A DNA stretch of 64,000 nucleotides, taken from the NCBI GenBank assembly GCA_031772625.1, contig CM062819.1:823339003-823403002 (forward strand), read 5' to 3'. Below are positions 45,367-56,296 of the stretch, in pieces. The position numbers and the translations under genes were made by a program. The notes under the pieces are model-generated. The model did not search any database, was not told where the DNA came from, and saw only the letters and a program-made list of their open reading frames with translations. Position 1 is the stretch's first letter. Every line of letters begins with the position of its first letter. The stretch is from Pinus tabuliformis (Eukaryota; Streptophyta; Pinopsida; Pinales; Pinaceae).

Positions 45367-46519
45367 GATTGCAACAAGATGATGGAGCTTAGTGAAAAGA
45401 GTCGCCTTCACTAAGTGGGCCCGCAGGCTATTTTTGGCGCAAGTCTATTTTTAGACTATGTCTATTTTTAGACATATGGATCATGTCTATGTTTATGGAT
45501 GATTGATCAAGTTGGGAAAAATAGATGGACTTCTATTTTTGATGAAAGTGTGAGTGATCATAGTGTGAGTGATCAAGTCTATTTTTAGACTGGCTGTCAA
45601 AAATAGAAAAGTCAAATATTATTATCTCACAATAATATTTGGACTATAAACTTAATCTTATTCTCTTGGAGCACTTCAGTTTGAGCTACGGAAGTGGCAC
45701 ATGCAGCTGTCAGAAGGAAATTCGTTTTTCTTATGAGTCAGTTGAGTTGTTGCATGCATGACTTCAGTTAGAACTCAAGTGAGTTGAGTTTAGTGGACTG
45801 AAGGTACAGTTGATGGAGTTGTGTTCAGTTTAACTTAGTTAAACTGGTTGTAGTTAGTCTAACTGCAGATAGACTAATGATGAGTTGTTAAACTAATTAT
45901 TAACTCATAATACAACTAAAGAATACATCAGTTAACTCAGTTGCATGTCAGTGCATGTTCAGTTCAACAGGGACAGGTGGTAGAGAATCAGATTGCTATC
46001 AGTTGTGACTATAGTTGTGCACCAGATCTTGCACAATCAAAGGATTGAGTATGCCAATGAGTTTGCTCACGTATTTGGCCCGCATTTTAGCCTTTTCTCA
46101 CGTCCACAAAGAGTGAGTGACTATTTTGCAGGTGAAAATCGAGTTTGGGAAGCAATTCTCATCAGTTCTTGAGCAGGTATTGAGCAGTGGAGGCAGGCAA
46201 GCAGTGGAAGAGATTTGGAGATCAGATCTGAGCTGTATTGTGTGTAACAGAGGTGGAGATACTTGTGAGAAGTATTATGCTGTGTAATGTTACATGACTC
46301 AATCATTAATATACAGATAGTGTGGGGTTTTTAGCGAGATGCTTTCCCCGTGATACATACTGTGTTAATGTGTGAATGCTCTTGATGTTTTATTGTTATT
46401 GATGCTGCTATATTCTTGATCAACGTAGAGGAGCTTATGTATTGTGTATGTTTTCCGCATTAGTACATGATCAGGATAATCTCCATTGAATATGTGTTAA
46501 ATTATTCAAAATTTCTACA
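45361..46519 (+). repeat. C1 3' LTR
   Basis: 1159 bp, about five substitutions from the 5' LTR (for example tttttatta against tttttctta, and gcctttgctcacg against gccttttctcacg). Confidence 0.95.
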
Positions 46520-48246
46520 TTTTATAAACTATAAACGGAGCCTGAAGTTATCCAGATAGCCTTCGAACTGCTCTTGCTCTGCAATTGCAAAGTAGATGAA
46601 TGTTGCTTCAGTCAATCTCTGGTTTGGTTTATGAGTCAAACATCTAACTTACAAACATTCTAGATGCCCTTTTGGTAGCTCAGTAACCTCCCAATATCAT
46701 ACCCCTGTACTTTGCTCTTTACTGTCCATAATAGCTCAGCTTAACTCACTGAAATCAGCTACAAATTTGAGCCAAAACCTATCTCAGTTGTGCTCCCTGG
46801 CCCATCGCACTATCTGTCACTGGAAGCCAGTATGCATCACACTTCCCAAGTGTAGCAGGTGAGATGCATCCATGTTTCTGTGAATCACAGGTGCAATGAC
46901 TGAGTAATCCTATTTCTCTCCTTGAAATTTTGGGTTTTTGTCCTTGTTTTCAACTCTATTTAATTGTTTTTGTTGCTTATGAACAGTATCTCATTGCTGA
47001 AGCCTCCTTGCATTACATAGACCAGCCTCCATTGATTAGGATTAGTAAATGTTTTTATTTATTTGTCCATCATTTACAATCCTTTGTCGAAAAGTTTCTT
47101 GAATCAATCTGTCGTTTTTGTACAAAAGTGTCGTAACTATCGTTTTGTGTCAAAAAGAGGGGTGTCATAAAGTCATCCTTCTCGAGATAGTCAATTGAAC
47201 TTTTTTTCATGTATTTGATTTGATTTGTTGATATTTGAAGTGTCGAAAGCATCTTCTATTCGAAATTGAAAAGTGTCGTTTAAGTCTTCCTTTCATTTTG
47301 AAAAAGAAATTGTCGAAATGTCGCTTTGAAGAAAATATTTCAGATCTATACTTAGTTTTCCTTTTTGGCATTTTTCACATTAAAGGGAACAAAAAACAAA
47401 TACATGCATTTGCATTTGCATTTAGACTGTGTGCGAAAATTGATTTAGGAAAAGTGCATTTAGTGTGTGCTCTTTGTTCTTTGTTTGAAAGAATCATAAT
47501 CTTCTTTCCTTAGTAGCTAGGATTTTCATTGCTAAAACTAAACAACGATTGTTTATCATTGTAGATTGCATATTTAGGAATTTTACATCTACATCATGGG
47601 GTGAACCATTGAAAGGAAAAATTCTAAGCAAGATCAACTCTAAAATAAATTTCAATGAACTTAACAACGCGTTAGAACCTAACACAACACATTTAGAGGT
47701 CTAGGCTAGAGACGTGTTTCGGCGTCATAAAATCTAGTAACTATCATTTTCATCAAAGGTTGGGTGATTCCTCCTCTTTGATATGACAAGTGCTAGCAAG
47801 GACTTGTGCTCCCCGTACCGTCGAGCATATATTGGGAGACCACAATATGCTTATATCCTTTATCCATAGGAAGCTGTGTCTACCGCCCTATCGATCGCAA
47901 TGCACTGAACACAACATTCGGGAAGATTGACTGTCGTACATAAGTCCTTGGTAATTTCTCTTTAATTTACCACCAAGGTGTATTTTGCAGTTTTGCGATT
48001 GGTTTGGTAATCCCTCTGTCTAGATTTTCAGAGTAGTCACTTTTGTTCCTTTTCGACTCCTTAAAAGAAAAGGTCCATCTGAGCACTTGTCACTTCAAGC
48101 TCATTAAAATCGAAGGGGACTAGAGTCATCTTTATCTTTTTCTCGACTCTTAAAAATTGAAAAAGAAAAGTTGTGTCAAAGCGTCATTAAAATTTATTAA
48201 ATTCATAATAACATTCATGTTCCTTCGTTGATCTTAGGTTGAGATA
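46520..48246 (+). other. E1 5' leader
   Basis: Continues the leader broken by C1. Homologous to 61727-63429 of E2. Contains many TGTCG words at about 47085-47335, a conserved block around accgtcgag (47817) and cctatcgatcgcaatgcact (47889), then three potential hairpins (48048-48165). Open frames here are short and not conserved in kind. Confidence 0.7.
48048..48165 (+). repeat. Three leader hairpins of E1 with loop core RCTCNYTAAA
   Basis: HP-a: CCTTTTC (48048-48054) pairs with GAAAAGG (48067-48073), loop GACTCCTTAAAA. HP-b: GTC/GAC outer and CTTC/GAAG inner (48089-48120), loop with GCTCATTAAAA. HP-c: CTTTTTC (48136-48142) with GAAAAAG (48159-48165), loop with GACTCTTAAAAA. All three recur in E2 at 63229-63351. 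Confidence 0.65.
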
Positions 48247-49810
48247 ATGGAGTCTACCAATCAAGGAATTCCTTTTGAGGGGAATCCTAGTCCTCTCTCC
48301 TCTTGGGGAGATATTGGTGCTCCATATATGGCCACATTGTCCCTTCCGGGAATCACAATTGGCCTGCCAGTATGGCTATTCTCAACCTCTGTCGTTCAAA
48401 ATACCGTAATTCCTCAACAATCGAATAAGCAACCAGTTAATACTAAATTTTACCCTTCACCCTTTTGTTTCTCCCTCCCCTTCTTCCTCTTCACTTGGTG
48501 AAAGTAATGATGTTAGTAACCAAGTGACTGAGAAGAAGAAGAAAGGGAAGGAGAAGAAGAAGAAGAAGCCAATTAAGCAAGGGGGCAACCATGAATCATC
48601 TGGTGAAAATCCGCACATTAAATCTCCTAAATTTCCTTGTGTGATTTGCAGAGGAGACCATTTTCATCGAGATTGTCCTTGCCTTCCACGGATCTTGAGA
48701 GAATGGTCTCCCCGTTCGCACCATCCGGTGTCATCAACCTCTGGTGATCATGTTGACAACACACCATCAACTAGTGAAAATGAAGTTCATGGACAAAAAG
48801 GAAAGGTCAAAATTCCATGTAGATTATGTGAGGGGGACCATACCCTCCCTCGTTGTCCTTTTTTGGGTGAAGCCAAGAGAGTCTTGCATAACCATCCTGC
48901 TTCACCACAGAGACTTCCATCTGGATACAAGAAGCTCTCCCCAAGTCCTTTACTAGTTGAAAATCTGACTGACATAATTCAACCGTCGGTCGAAACACCT
49001 ATCACTGAAAGCGAATCTTCTGAGTCCATATCGGACCAAAGTCAACGGGTCGAGATGGCAGTCGACCCAGTTTTACCTTCAGAAGGTCCACCTTCAGATG
49101 ATACCATTCCCAAAGAGAGTGAAAACGACACTGTTCAAATTCTTTTTGTTACTTCAGAGTCCAATGAACTTGGGGACAATCCACCCGTTTCTACACAACA
49201 AGAGGAAAATTCCCCAATTCCCGCTACGCAAGGGGTTAATTCAACCATTTATTAGGTACCCCCTCCAAGTATTCTAGTCACTTCCTTTGATTGGAACCGA
49301 CTAGAAAGATCCTTCCTTCCATCTAATGTACCATTTCGAATCATAGTACAACTTTACAAAATGATCGTGTCTGGAAATATCATAGATGGAGGGGCTTCAA
49401 TGAGTATACTTTCCTCAACTTCTTGGAAAGTGCTTGGTTTGCCATCACTTATGCATGTTACACAAAAATTTTCAGGTTTTAACAAAGGAACCAGTCGACC
49501 ATTAGGGATCCTTCCTAAGTTATCGATTACTTTGAGAAGGAAAACCGTTCACTTGAACGTGATGGTAGTCCAAGGACCGTTAGATTAAAATCTACTCCTT
49601 GGACGCGACTATGTTTACAACATGGAAGCTATTGTCTCAACACTCTTTCGAGTGATGTGTTTCCTGCATGAAGGCAAGATTGTCACTATTGACCAGCTTT
49701 CATTTCCTGGTTCAAACACAGCTTCAAGTCAAACATCATCCCTAAATGGTCCTTTTGCATCAAGAGTGTCTCTTCAACCTTCATTCCGTCCACCTAATTA
49801 CCGCGAGTAG
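48247..49810 (+). pseudogene. E1 gag-protease-like ORF with two CX2CX3HX4C knuckles
   Basis: ATG at 48247 (MESTNQGIPFEGNPSPLSSW) also starts the E2 copy. A frameshift lies between about 48440 and 48520. From 48524 one frame continues with a Lys-rich tract, two zinc knuckles CVICRGDHFHRDC (near 48639) and CRLCEGDHTLPRC (near 48819), an acidic Ser-rich spacer, and a protease-like domain with NIIDGGASMSILSSTSWKVL and LLGRDYVYNMEAI. Stops occur at 49253-49255 and 49586-49588; the end is TAG 49808-49810. Gag-protease is the likely role. A capsid core was not recognised. Confidence 0.7.
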
Positions 49811-50345
49811 TCTGGTGAATGTAACGAAGCTTAGGGGGCATGCACCCTTGTCTATTTTGAGACGAACCCAGCTAAAAATATAGGTTTCCCTATAGGTTAT
49901 GTGATTGGAAGTGCTATCTCACACCATTCACCTTCGTCTATTTGATGGACAAAGCCAAGGGAGTGTTTCGTCAGCTCCGCTGAAAAAAACAACCCTGCTT
50001 AACCACAGTGACTTCCATATGGTTACCTAGAGACTCTCCTTTTCTCGATGCCTAGGGGCATGCAAATATTTTTATGCCAGCAAAAAAATGACCAATTTCA
50101 TTTTTTAGCTTTTTAGTTTTCTTAGCTTTTTAGCTTTTTAGATTTTTAGTTTTTCAACTTCTTAGGTTAGGTGATTGGTCTGATCCACCATTCACCTTTG
50201 TTTGCAACACAAACAATGTAAAGGAAGTGTTTTGTCTAAATTGCTGATGAAACCATCCTATCTAACCTCAGTAGTTCCTTAACTTTTTAGTTTTTCTAGC
50301 TTTTTAACTTGGTCGTTTCTAACTTACATAAAAAGAAATCTGAGT
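49811..50345 (+). other. E1 spacer with two related modules
   Basis: Stretches at about 49893-50035 and 50163-50277 share gattgg, caccattcacctt and aagg.agtgttt.gtc, suggesting a duplication. Between them are repeated ctttttag words. No coding trace. Confidence 0.45.
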
Positions 50346-50590
50346 ATATGTTATCGTAGAGTTCAAGCTCATTAAAAATGAACCTACCATAATGAGCATA
50401 TGTTATCGTGGAGTTCAAGCCCATTAAAAAATGAACCTACCCCTGAGCATGTGTTATCGTAGAGTTCAAGCTCATTAAAAATGAACCTACCACAATGAGC
50501 ATGTTTACGCAAGGTTCAAGCTCGTTAAAAAATAAACCCGCCATTGAGAATATGTTCCCCCAGAGTTCAAGCTCGTTAAAAAATGAACCC
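50346..50590 (+). repeat. Five tandem ~50-bp units, each a GTTCA/TGAAC hairpin
   Basis: Units start near 50347, 50397, 50448, 50499 and 50549. Each carries GTTCAAGCYC(A/G)TTAAAAA then TGAAC. Units 1, 2, 3 and 5 keep the 5-bp stem; unit 4 has TAAAC. An outer GTA/TAC pair surrounds units 1 and 3, and in unit 2 it is GTG/TAC, a G-U wobble. Confidence 0.8.
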
Positions 50591-50843
50591 ACGTTCAGTA
50601 AATAACCTTTGTGATTGCCATTATTTCAGTGTTTTGAACCTTGGTTGTGTTCCTTCCATCACCTCCATCCTTTTGGCCGATCATACGCTTCCACTTGATT
50701 GTTTACCATTTTCGGGAATAGCTGCAATGAGTGGTCCTGTTAGCCACCCTCTTCACATCACCATGTTTTGAGAAGTTCCAAGCCCAGAACTAGTTGCTAC
50801 CCTAGACGCCACTCGTTCCTCAAAAAACGAGTCTCCTTTAAAC

Positions 50844-51306
50844 TCTTTTCAGACTCGTTAAATATGAAAAGATTGTCGATCTATTGGCCTTTCCAGCTCG
50901 TTAAAGTGATTGGAAGTGCCATCCCTCCTGAATATTTTAATCTTTTTTGGACTTGAGGGATTATCTCACGAAAAAGTTAGAGCGCTTATCTTTTCGGCTC
51001 GCTAAAGTTATCGAAAAATCATCCCTTTTGTATTATTTTATTCTTTTTCGGACTTAAGGGATTATGCTACGAAAAAGAAGTGCTGGAGTTTCCTTTTCGT
51101 CCCTTTTCAAACTCTTTAAACATGAAAAGGACCAAGTTATCCTTTTTGTTAAACTCATTAAAACAATAGTGACAAACTTGTCCACCCAAACAAGAACGAG
51201 TTTCATTGTCGCTAGGCTCACTAAAACATAGGGACAGATTTGCCCGAAGGGAAAATTATAGAACAAGCATATGTTATCCTCCTCAAGCTTGACAAAAATA
51301 AAGAGG
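50844..51306 (+). repeat. Array of nine potential hairpins, two loop classes
   Basis: Class I (loop core RCTCNYTAAA): 50844-50872 TCTTTTCA/TGAAAAGA; 50886-50920 GGC.TTTCCA/TGGAAG.GCC (one wobble); 50991-51017 TTTTCG/CGAAAA; 51102-51130 CCTTTTCA/TGAAAAGG; 51146-51166 TTGTT/AACAA; 51207-51236 TGTC.CT/AG.GACA; 51281-51306 CCTC/GAGG with a weak loop. Class II (loop GACTTRAGGGATTAT): 50942-50976 with one G-U pair, and 51041-51079 TTCTTTTTCG/CGAAAAAGAA. Spacing is about 40-70 bp. Confidence 0.65.
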
Positions 51307-51402
51307 TACTAGTCAGCAATTACTGGGGAAAAAGGGAAGAAAACTTGAAGAACTTTATTGGTAGCAGGTCACTCTTGAACATGACAATTTCACTCCATCA
51401 CC

Positions 51403-52048
51403 ATGATTGAGTCGGGTTGGGTTATTCCGTTCACCGGTCATATCACCATTGGTCCTCCATACCATCCATATTTTGGGGTTAATGCTACCAATCCATCTCA
51501 ATGTTTCCGATATGTTCAAGAGAAGTCATTCAGAGAATTCACCATCCAGTTAATGCCTCATCCACTGTAATACCTTCACCGTCCATTTTTCATGACCGCC
51601 ATTCCTGAATCTTGTATCATCAGATCGTTTTCACCTCCAGAAAATTATTTGCTTCATTTCATGTCGTAGATGTGGGATACATCAAGGCCCTCCTACGACG
51701 GGTCACTTCTTGTCGACATCGGCTCATTATCCAAGAATTTGACTTAGAAACAACTCTTTCAGTACTTTGAAGCTTGCATGCCTCAATGGCAAGTTTCTCA
51801 CTTCCGGCGACAGGTTTACATCAATGGCCTTCAACCGAAAGATTTTGCGTTGTGTTCGACATTGGATCATATATTCACACCATGTGAATTGTACTGTAGT
51901 ACCTTGAGGATCATTATCATTATCGGTGATTCATCTCGTGCCTATTAACAGCTTACAATATTGGCTGGTAATTAGGCGGTGTCTTTCCATGTTCGACTTT
52001 AGAACATCTTTTCACATCGATCGACTTGTACATCGGGCGAAGATTGAA
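51403..52048 (+). pseudogene. E1 degenerate ORF of unknown function
   Basis: From ATG 51403 one frame of 215 codons keeps protein-like composition (PFTGHITIGPPYHPYFGVN, YFEACMPQWQVSHFRRQVYI) but has stops TAA, TAG, TAG, TAA, TAG and TAG before TGA at 52046-52048. Most of these stops are one C-to-T change from CAA or CAG. I recognise no family. It sits downstream of the hairpin array, where pol would be in a full element. Confidence 0.35.
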
Positions 52049-52245
52049 TGAGTTTGAAGCCCTCGGATCTAGTTTCATCCATCCGAGCTGCGATATATTC
52101 AGGAATATAAAGACATCAAATGTACACAGAAGCTACATAGATGATCATCCAAGCTAAGGGATGATGACTCTACATATAAAGAATCACCAGTCTGCAACCA
52201 CAGACGATTATCTGTTCTATGTACATGAAAATGAATTTATAAAGT

Positions 52246-52805
52246 TGATCCAGACTTAAACAGGAACGCAACAAATTACAGAGATAACCATAAACACAGA
52301 TATGCAACGGAAATAATACTTCATTTCATTAATGTAAAATACTGAAATATGCTTACAAATAGTACTGGAAATAAACCAGCTAGGGCGATGGTAGCTTATC
52401 TCTGAGAAGAGATGTGGTGGCTACATGCCTCTGAACTGTGTTACAATGAGGCTCGAAGGCCTATTTATTGTTGAGAAACGATGGAAAACCCTTAACATTC
52501 CAAAACCTAACCCTAGAAGATGAAATGCCAAACTGTGGGCCACGTTTGGGTAAATTGGTACATCAACTTCCCAGGGTCATAACTTTGGCATACGATCTTC
52601 GTTTGATGCGTACAATAGCTCGTTAGAAAGATCTATCCGAGCACTACCACTTTGGGGCCTCAAAACGGCTCTGGAAGTTCAGGACCCGAAAAACTGCTAA
52701 AGATAGTAAGTTGTGCTACAATTAAGGAAACTAAAAATTTTGAGAGAAACAATGGTGGGGGTCCATGTGGACTTGGCAAGTGGCCACCAATATCCACCTG
52801 GATCA
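52246..52805 (-). repeat. G3 left LTR (3' LTR)
   Basis: 560 bp. Differences from the right LTR are mostly G/A and C/T transitions. Confidence 0.9.
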
Positions 52806-52821
52806 TTCCTCCCCCCTTAGG
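52806..52821 (-). promoter_or_regulatory. G3 polypurine tract
   Basis: Minus strand reads CCTAAGGGGGGAGGAA just before the LTR. The TAA in it (52817-52819) is the natural end of the polyprotein. Confidence 0.85.
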
Positions 52822-54238
52822 AAGCAATAGTCCCCATTGTGTTGAGTTCTTCCATGAGATGAGGAAACTTTTGTTGAATTTGGTCCTTGGTGAGCCACTT
52901 GCCCTGGTGAAGGATTTGGCCTGCTTTGACAACTTGATACAGTTGGATAATCTATTGGCGAGTGTTCTTGATCTATGTTTCCATGGTCCGATCAGTTGCA
53001 GCTTGTTCCATGCAATCTGGATTTAATTCTATGGGTGTGAGTTGTTCTGCAATGTCGGATGTATCTAGAAATGGTGGAAAGTATGGCCGAAGGCGATCCA
53101 CATTGAACACTAGGTGCAGGCCAAGGAATGGGGGAATGCTGAGCTTAAATGCATTGTCTCCCACAACCTTAGTAATGGTGTGAGGACCATATCGTAGTGG
53201 TCTCTGTTTCCGATAGGCTCCAGTAAGGCGTTCCTTTTGCAAATGTAACTAGACTTTGTCGACCACCTAAAACTTGTGTGGCACCCGATGTTGATCTTGT
53301 CACTGCTTGTACTTGGCATTTGATTTTTCCAGAATGTCATGGACCTGCTAGCGAATATGTTGGATGTGCTCAATGAAGCTGGTTGCCTTGTCTATTTCAG
53401 ACTGGACATGAGCCAAATTTGTGTGAGTAGCTGCAAGTGGCATGGCCACATCAATGGGGCATAGTGGCTGGAATCCCAAGCCCACCTGAAAAGGGTTGTG
53501 GCCAGTCGAGCTGTGAAGAGCTCGGTTGTAGCTGTGTTGAACATAGGGGAGGCTCTCGTCCCATGTGCGTGGATGCTTTGAGTTGTACATGCGCAGAATG
53601 TGTACAATCATCCTATTGACAACCTCTGTCTGGCCATCAGTTTGAGGATGGAAGGCTGTGGAATTAGTGAGTTTGGTGTCCAGCATTGACCAGAGACTGG
53701 ACCAAAATGTATTGAGGAACCGACTGTCCCGATCTGAGATGATAGACTGTGGGATCCCAAAGTGCACCCACACTCATTCAAAGAAGAGTTTAGCAATGGC
53801 TTTTGTTGTGATATTCTTCTTGCAGGCCGCCATAATGGCCATCTTCGAGAACCTGTCGATGACCACAAAAATACAGTCATTTCTATGCTTAGTGGAAGGA
53901 AGTCCTGACATGTAATCCATGGAGATGGATTCCCAAGGTCGACTAGGGGTAGGCAGCGGGGCATAGAGGCCTTGCTTCTTGATGGTCGGTTTGGCAATGG
54001 CACAGGCAGTACATGATCTGATGTACTTCCCAACATCCTGTCGAAGATTCAACCAATAGAAATACTTTTGCATCACTACTACCGTTTTCTCGACCCCAAA
54101 ATACCCAACAACCCGACTGTAGTGTGCTTCCCAAATCATCTTGGAACACTCACTTGAAGGAACATAAAGGTGACCCAAGTGGCATAACAGGGCATCCTGG
54201 AAGTGAAAATTTGGAACATGCCGACCCTCAAAGAGTGT
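52817..54238 (-). pseudogene. G3 integrase and C-terminal tail
   Basis: Minus strand from 54238. Zinc module near 54080-54000 (HYSRVVGYFGVEK, CTACAIAK), catalytic Asp in ISMDYMSGLPS, second Asp in IISDRDSRFLN, Glu in PQTDGQTEVVNR. Next ESLPYVQHSYNRALHSSTGH, and a tail with YGPHTITKVVGDNAFKL and LVFNVDRLRPYFP. Premature stops at 53774 (TGA), 53348, 53300 (TGA), 53267, 53249, 52973 and 52952. The three catalytic residues are kept. No chromodomain was recognised. Confidence 0.85.
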
Positions 54239-56296
54239 CTAGTATGTGTGGTCGAATTCTGGGTTGCTTTTGTAAAGAAGTGGCCAATCAGAAGTCTCGT
54301 GCCCACAAGAGTTGAGCACGGTGGTTAACGCCATGATCGATGGTCGACTGAGGCAATCTGTAACGTTATTGGTGCTGCCCTTCTTATACTTGATATTCAA
54401 ATGGAACTGTTGCAGGTATGTAGACCACTTCTGATGGCGATCATTCTGCAATTTCCCTTGGGTTTGTATGAACTGCAGGGGTCGGTGGTCTGTGTGGATG
54501 ACCGTTTCCTTCCCCAAAATGTAATGTTTCCATTGTCGGCAAGCCTGCACAATGGAATACATCTCTTTATCATAATTGGGATACTTTCGGACTGTGTCTG
54601 AAAGTGTTTCACTGTGATATGCCATTGGATGTCCGTGTTGAGTCAGGAATGCCCCAATAGCATAGCCAGAGGCATCTGTCTCGACCTCAAATGGTTGTTG
54701 TAAATCTGGTAACGTGAGGAATGGTGTCGTGCAGAGGCGATATTTCAACTCTATGAATGCCTTCTGTTGAGATTCAGACCAAAAGAATTTTTCTTTCGTT
54801 CCTCCCTTGGTGACTTGACTCAAGGGCCAAGTGATATGAGAAAACCCCAACACGAACCTGCGGTAGAAGTTGGCAAGACCTAGAAAGTTGTGGAGCTGTA
54901 TTAGAGTGGTTGGAGATGGCCAATCCCGAATGACTTGGATCTTGGCTGGATCCACGTGCACCCCCTGTTCATCAATAATGTATCCCAGATACTAAACCTG
55001 GGTCATGCCAAAATTGCATTTCTCCAAATTGGCACATAGCTTGTGTTGCCGCAGTGTTTGGTGAACCTGTCAGATGTGGTGGAGGTGCTCTTCCCAACTC
55101 TGGCTGAAGATCAGAATTTCATCCAAGTATACCACTACAAATGAGTTGGTGAATGGCTACAAGATGTCATCCATTAGCCTCATGAAGGTTGCAGGAGCAT
55201 TCGTCAATCCGAAAGGCATAACCAACCATTCAAAAAGGCCCTCCTTGGCTTTGAAGGCAGTCTTCCACACATCAAAGGGTTCGATTGGTGCCTGGTGATA
55301 TCCTGACTTCAGATTGATCTTGCTGAAATATTTCGCCCCCTTTAGTTGGTCCAGGAGGTCATCAATCCGCGGGATCGGGTACCTATTATGGACAGTGATC
55401 TTGTTCAGCGCCCGATAGTCAATACAGAGTCTCCAAGTCCCATCCTTCTTCTGTACCAACACGATCGGGCTCCCACAAGGCGATGAACTTGGACGGATGT
55501 GACCTTTCTACAGGAGCTCCTGAATCTGCCTCTTGATTTCATCGTTCTCCAGAATGGAGCGCCGATAAATTGGTCCATTGGGTAGCGGCACACCTGGGGT
55601 CAGATCGATGGAGTGCTTGACCTGACAGTGCAGAAGAACCCCTGCGGGGGAGGTGAAGATGTCCTCGTACTCCTCCACGACCTTGTCCATCTGTAGCTGT
55701 TGTGCGGAGGGGCCATATCTAGAGGCCATGGCCACCATCTTCTTCTTTCCTTGAGGGCGTATCATAAGGAAAACAAATTTCCCAGTTTTGGAAATGAGCT
55801 TACTGCATTGTTTTGCAGTAATCAAAGAGATGGCGGTAGGCAGTGCTACCTCTGGTATCCTATACAACTTATTTCCCAATGTAATAATAACAGCATGGGG
55901 CCTTGATTCATACACATCATGTCGCTTCCACAAGTATGGTTGTCCTAATAATACATCACAAACTTCAAGGGGAGCAATGTCACACAATACCTCATCCGTG
56001 AAGGGCTTGTTGTTGTATGGAAGGCAGCACTGCTAGCTCACGCGAAGATCTCGTCCTTGGTGAAGCCACCCAATGGTGTATGGTTGTGGATGTGTTGTGG
56101 TCGGTAAGCCCAACCGCTTCACGACCTCTGCTAAAATGAGTTTCTTTTGTCTCTCGCTATCAACAATGAACCGCAGCGGGGAGCCCTTTACCCACATTTG
56201 GGAGTGGAAGAGACGCTCCTCCTCCTCTGGATCTTCGGGTTCATTTTTCTGGATCTTGGCGGTAGCAACAATGGCGTTGGGATCCGCATCAATGAT
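54239..56296 (-). pseudogene. G3 protease, RT and RNase H
   Basis: Protease-like RFIVDSERQKKLI near 56150 (DSE, where DSG is usual), then [73 protein letters not shown], and the catalytic box VVYLDEILIFS with the second Asp changed to Glu. RT-RNase H junction: FLGLANFYRRFVLGFSH. RNase H: EVETDASGYAIGAFL, NYDKEMYSIVQ, HTDHRPLQF, VTDCLSRPS. Premature stops at 56033, 55508, 55157, 55070 (TGA), 54992 and 54239. Same frame throughout. Confidence 0.85.

Larger units (their letters stand above)
40719..46519 (+). mobile_element. C1: Ty1/copia element inserted in the E1 leader
   Basis: 5801 bp. The LTRs of 1159 bp each (40719-41877 and 45361-46519) differ at about five positions by eye. TSD tttta is perfect (40714-40718 and 46520-46524). 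Met-tRNA PBS, gag-protease-integrase-RT-RNase H order on the plus strand, polypurine tract before the 3' LTR. The insertion is 55 bp downstream of the E1 PBS. It is the youngest datable element here, yet it is defective at several places. Confidence 0.95.

Noticed and set aside
50346..50590. CRISPR-like pattern of regular direct repeats
   Set aside because: The units are contiguous diverged tandem copies without unique spacers, inside a plant retroelement.
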